NCBI RefSeq assembly: GCF_029392315.1
Contig: NZ_CP113939.1
Span: forward strand, 2,294,001-2,358,000
From: Bifidobacterium sp. ESL0690
GTDB lineage: Bacteria; Actinomycetota; Actinomycetes; Actinomycetales; Bifidobacteriaceae
DNA: 64,000 bases
Direction: 5' to 3'
The position numbers and the translations under genes are program-made. A model generated the notes under the pieces. It searched no databases and was not told where the DNA came from. It was given only the letters and a program-made list of their open reading frames with translations. Of the stretch, positions 62,445 through 64,000 are shown piece after piece. How positions within the stretch are numbered: position 1 is the first letter of the stretch; each line of letters begins with the position of its first letter.

Positions 62445-63227
62445 ATGTCAAATGCTTCCAGAATGACTTCGTACCAGCGCCGCGAACAGCTGATCACCGT
62501 CGGGCGCGGGCTTTTCGCCGCCAAGGGCTACGAAGCAGTGAGCGTTGAGGAAATCGCCGCCGCCGCGAAGGTGTCAAAGCCGATTGTTTACGAGCATTTC
62601 GGAGGCAAGGAAGGGCTTTACGCCGTCATCGTCGACCGCGAGATGCAGAAGCTCACAAGCACGTTGATCGACGCACTTTCCGCCGGCGACACCCATCCAC
62701 GCCAGATCGTGGAACGCACGGCGCTCGCGCTGCTCACCTATATTGAGGAGAATTCCGAGGGCTTCAACGTACTTGTGCGCGACTCCCCCACCACCGACCC
62801 GGCCGGCTCGTTCAGCTCCTTGCTCGGAGATGTAAGTTTGCGCGTCGAGGAAATCCTCACAAAAGCGTTCAAACAGCACAAGCTTCCGGCCAAGGGCGTT
62901 CCGTATTACGCGCAGATGCTTGTCGGCATGACCGTCTTCACCGGCCAGTACTGGGCCGCGAACCAGAAGAAAATCAGCAAGGAACAGCTCGCCGCGCATA
63001 TTGTCAATCTTGCCTGGCACGGACTTTCGCGTCTTGAAGCCAAGCCGAAGTTGCAGTTCGAGAATGATTTGACCGGCAAAGGCAATAATAAAGATGGTGT
63101 CGAAAAAGCTGACACCGAAAATTTCGACAACAAAGATTCTGCTGTTAAAAACATCGATGTCAAAGACGCCAACAATGACAATATTCGCGACGTGGATGGC
63201 AACGATAATACCAATACCGAAGAGTAA
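62445..63227 (+). CDS. TetR-family regulator with an acidic Asp/Asn tail
   Basis: 260 residues. HTH RRGLFAAKGYEAVSVEEIAAAAKVSKPIVYEHFGGKEGLYAVIV is typical TetR. A helical ligand domain follows to about residue 205. The last 55 residues are a low-complexity acidic tail (KGNNKDGVEKADTENFDNKD). Divergent from ftsY with 62 bp between. Target genes are unknown. Confidence 0.88.
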   Translation: MSNASRMTSYQRREQLITVGRGLFAAKGYEAVSVEEIAAAAKVSKPIVYEHFGGKEGLYAVIVDREMQKLTSTLIDALSAGDTHPRQIVERTALALLTYIEENSEGFNVLVRDSPTTDPAGSFSSLLGDVSLRVEEILTKAFKQHKLPAKGVPYYAQMLVGMTVFTGQYWAANQKKISKEQLAAHIVNLAWHGLSRLEAKPKLQFENDLTGKGNNKDGVEKADTENFDNKDSAVKNIDVKDANNDNIRDVDGNDNTNTEE

Positions 63228-63446
63228 CAAGCAACGGCAGCGATTCGGGCGATGCCAAATCCGTATAATCCCAAAAGCTGCCAACAAATTAGACAGTAAT
63301 AAATAATCAATCTGATAACACTTTTGACGCAACTTACGGAGAAAGTGACGCAATTCATGCGCTCAGCCCCGCCATTCTCGGGATTGCATGGTAAATTGGG
63401 CTTGTTTCGCCGCACCAACGCCGCGAATATCCACTAACGAGGAACC

Positions 63447-64000
63447 ATGCCGCAAACTAACTCGAAAACGCTGACTTTCGTAGTGCCTGCGTTCAATATG
63501 GACACCTACCTTGAACGTTGCGTCTCATCGTTGACCGCGAATCCCGATAGCGACGACATCGAAGTCCTCATTGTCGACGACGGTTCGTCCGACGGCACCC
63601 CCGAACTTGCGGACCGGCTTGCGGCCTCGAAACCCGGCATCATTCACGTCATCCACCAAAAGAACAAGGGCCACGGCGGAGCGGTCAACACCGGCATCGC
63701 CAACGCGGAAGGTATGTATCTGAAGGTCGTCGACGCCGACGATTGGGTGGGCGCGGAATCACTCAAGCAGCTCATGAATGTAATGCGGCGGCAGCGCGGG
63801 GCCAGCGAGCCGATCGACATGTTCGTCACCGATTACGTATACGACAAGGTGGGCAAGAAGCGCAAGCACGTCGTGAAATTCGAAAACGTGATGGACGCGG
63901 ACCGGAAACTTGACTGGGACGATCTCAAACATTTCGGCATCGCACAATACATGATCATGCACGCGCTGATTTTCCGCACGGAAGTCCTGCGCGCGGCCCA
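63447..64000 (+). CDS. Family 2 glycosyltransferase, 3' end outside the window
   Basis: Partial; 184 codons visible and the frame is open at the right edge. ATG 63447 follows GAGGAACC. GT-A signature LTFVVPAFNMDTYLERCVSSL, EVLIVDDGSSDGTPELAD, KNKGHGGAVNTGIANAEGMYLKVVDADDWV (DxD-type). The sequence resembles small GT2 proteins of capsule or teichoic-acid type. It belongs in kind to the polysaccharide region but lies 17 kb away. Confidence 0.88.
   Translation, partial: MPQTNSKTLTFVVPAFNMDTYLERCVSSLTANPDSDDIEVLIVDDGSSDGTPELADRLAASKPGIIHVIHQKNKGHGGAVNTGIANAEGMYLKVVDADDWVGAESLKQLMNVMRRQRGASEPIDMFVTDYVYDKVGKKRKHVVKFENVMDADRKLDWDDLKHFGIAQYMIMHALIFRTEVLRAA

Overview
The window looks like a chromosomal segment of a Bifidobacterium (high-GC Gram-positive, Actinobacteria). 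The case rests on the gene set: class II fructose-bisphosphate aldolase, mevalonate kinase plus diphosphomevalonate decarboxylase, a fused RmlC-RmlD protein, a sortase-C pilus locus, an Amt/PII pair and an FtsY with a long Lys/Ser/Ala-rich linker. It also rests on GC-rich coding DNA separated by AT-rich promoter regions. No rRNA, intact prophage, CRISPR array or complete insertion sequence was seen.

Layout. (1) 1-10.1 kb: uronate and plant-glycan locus. It holds a GH30 glycosidase (cut by the left edge), ManD mannonate dehydratase, fructuronate reductase, glucuronate isomerase, a LacI regulator and a DUF2264/GH154-type protein. Together they would cut glucuronic-acid-decorated beta-galactan or a similar glycan and carry glucuronate to 2-keto-3-deoxygluconate. 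(2) 10.1-12.4 kb: fba, then an unusual tRNA-Ala-like RNA whose anticodon loop is replaced by a GCAA tetraloop, then a small att-flanked remnant of an integrated element ending in tRNA-Gly(CCC). (3) 12.7-25.3 kb: housekeeping and transport genes (DUF3021 protein, HtpX, FprA, NMT1/THI5-type binding protein and permease, a Q/S/Y-rich DUF805 protein, histidine phosphatase, MFS, GtrA). (4) 25.4-27.8 kb: mevalonate pathway genes. (5) 28.2-46.5 kb: a rhamnose-polysaccharide assembly region with GT2 enzymes, polytopic DUF2142 and DUF6056-like proteins, a GtrB-like transferase, RgpF, three acyltransferase-3 proteins, an ABC-2 exporter pair and RmlB, RmlCD, RmlA. It is followed by a secreted GH25 muramidase. 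(6) 49-50.3 kb: a small conserved-looking protein and tRNA-Ser(GGA). (7) 50.6-57.5 kb: a sortase-dependent pilus locus (sortase C, LPLTG pilin, LPFTG tip adhesin) behind a very AT-rich promoter region. (8) 58-64 kb: DinJ/YafQ toxin-antitoxin, PII and Amt, FtsY, TetR and the start of another GT2.

Two signals are not explained by the gene list. The first is the anticodon-less tRNA-Ala-like element at 11315-11382, which keeps G3.U70 and A73 (the alanine identity signals), the D-loop GG and the T-loop. The second is a dispersed family of intergenic hairpin arrays at 14.4, 17.7, 24.6, 49.9 and 60.4 kb. The arrays are built of inverted-repeat units with a period of about 50-62 bp in most loci, with locus-specific versions of a GTGCTGGAAAA-like word, and each lies 3' of a gene. 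Several very long perfect inverted repeats also sit between genes, at 21.0, 37.8 and 46.6 kb.
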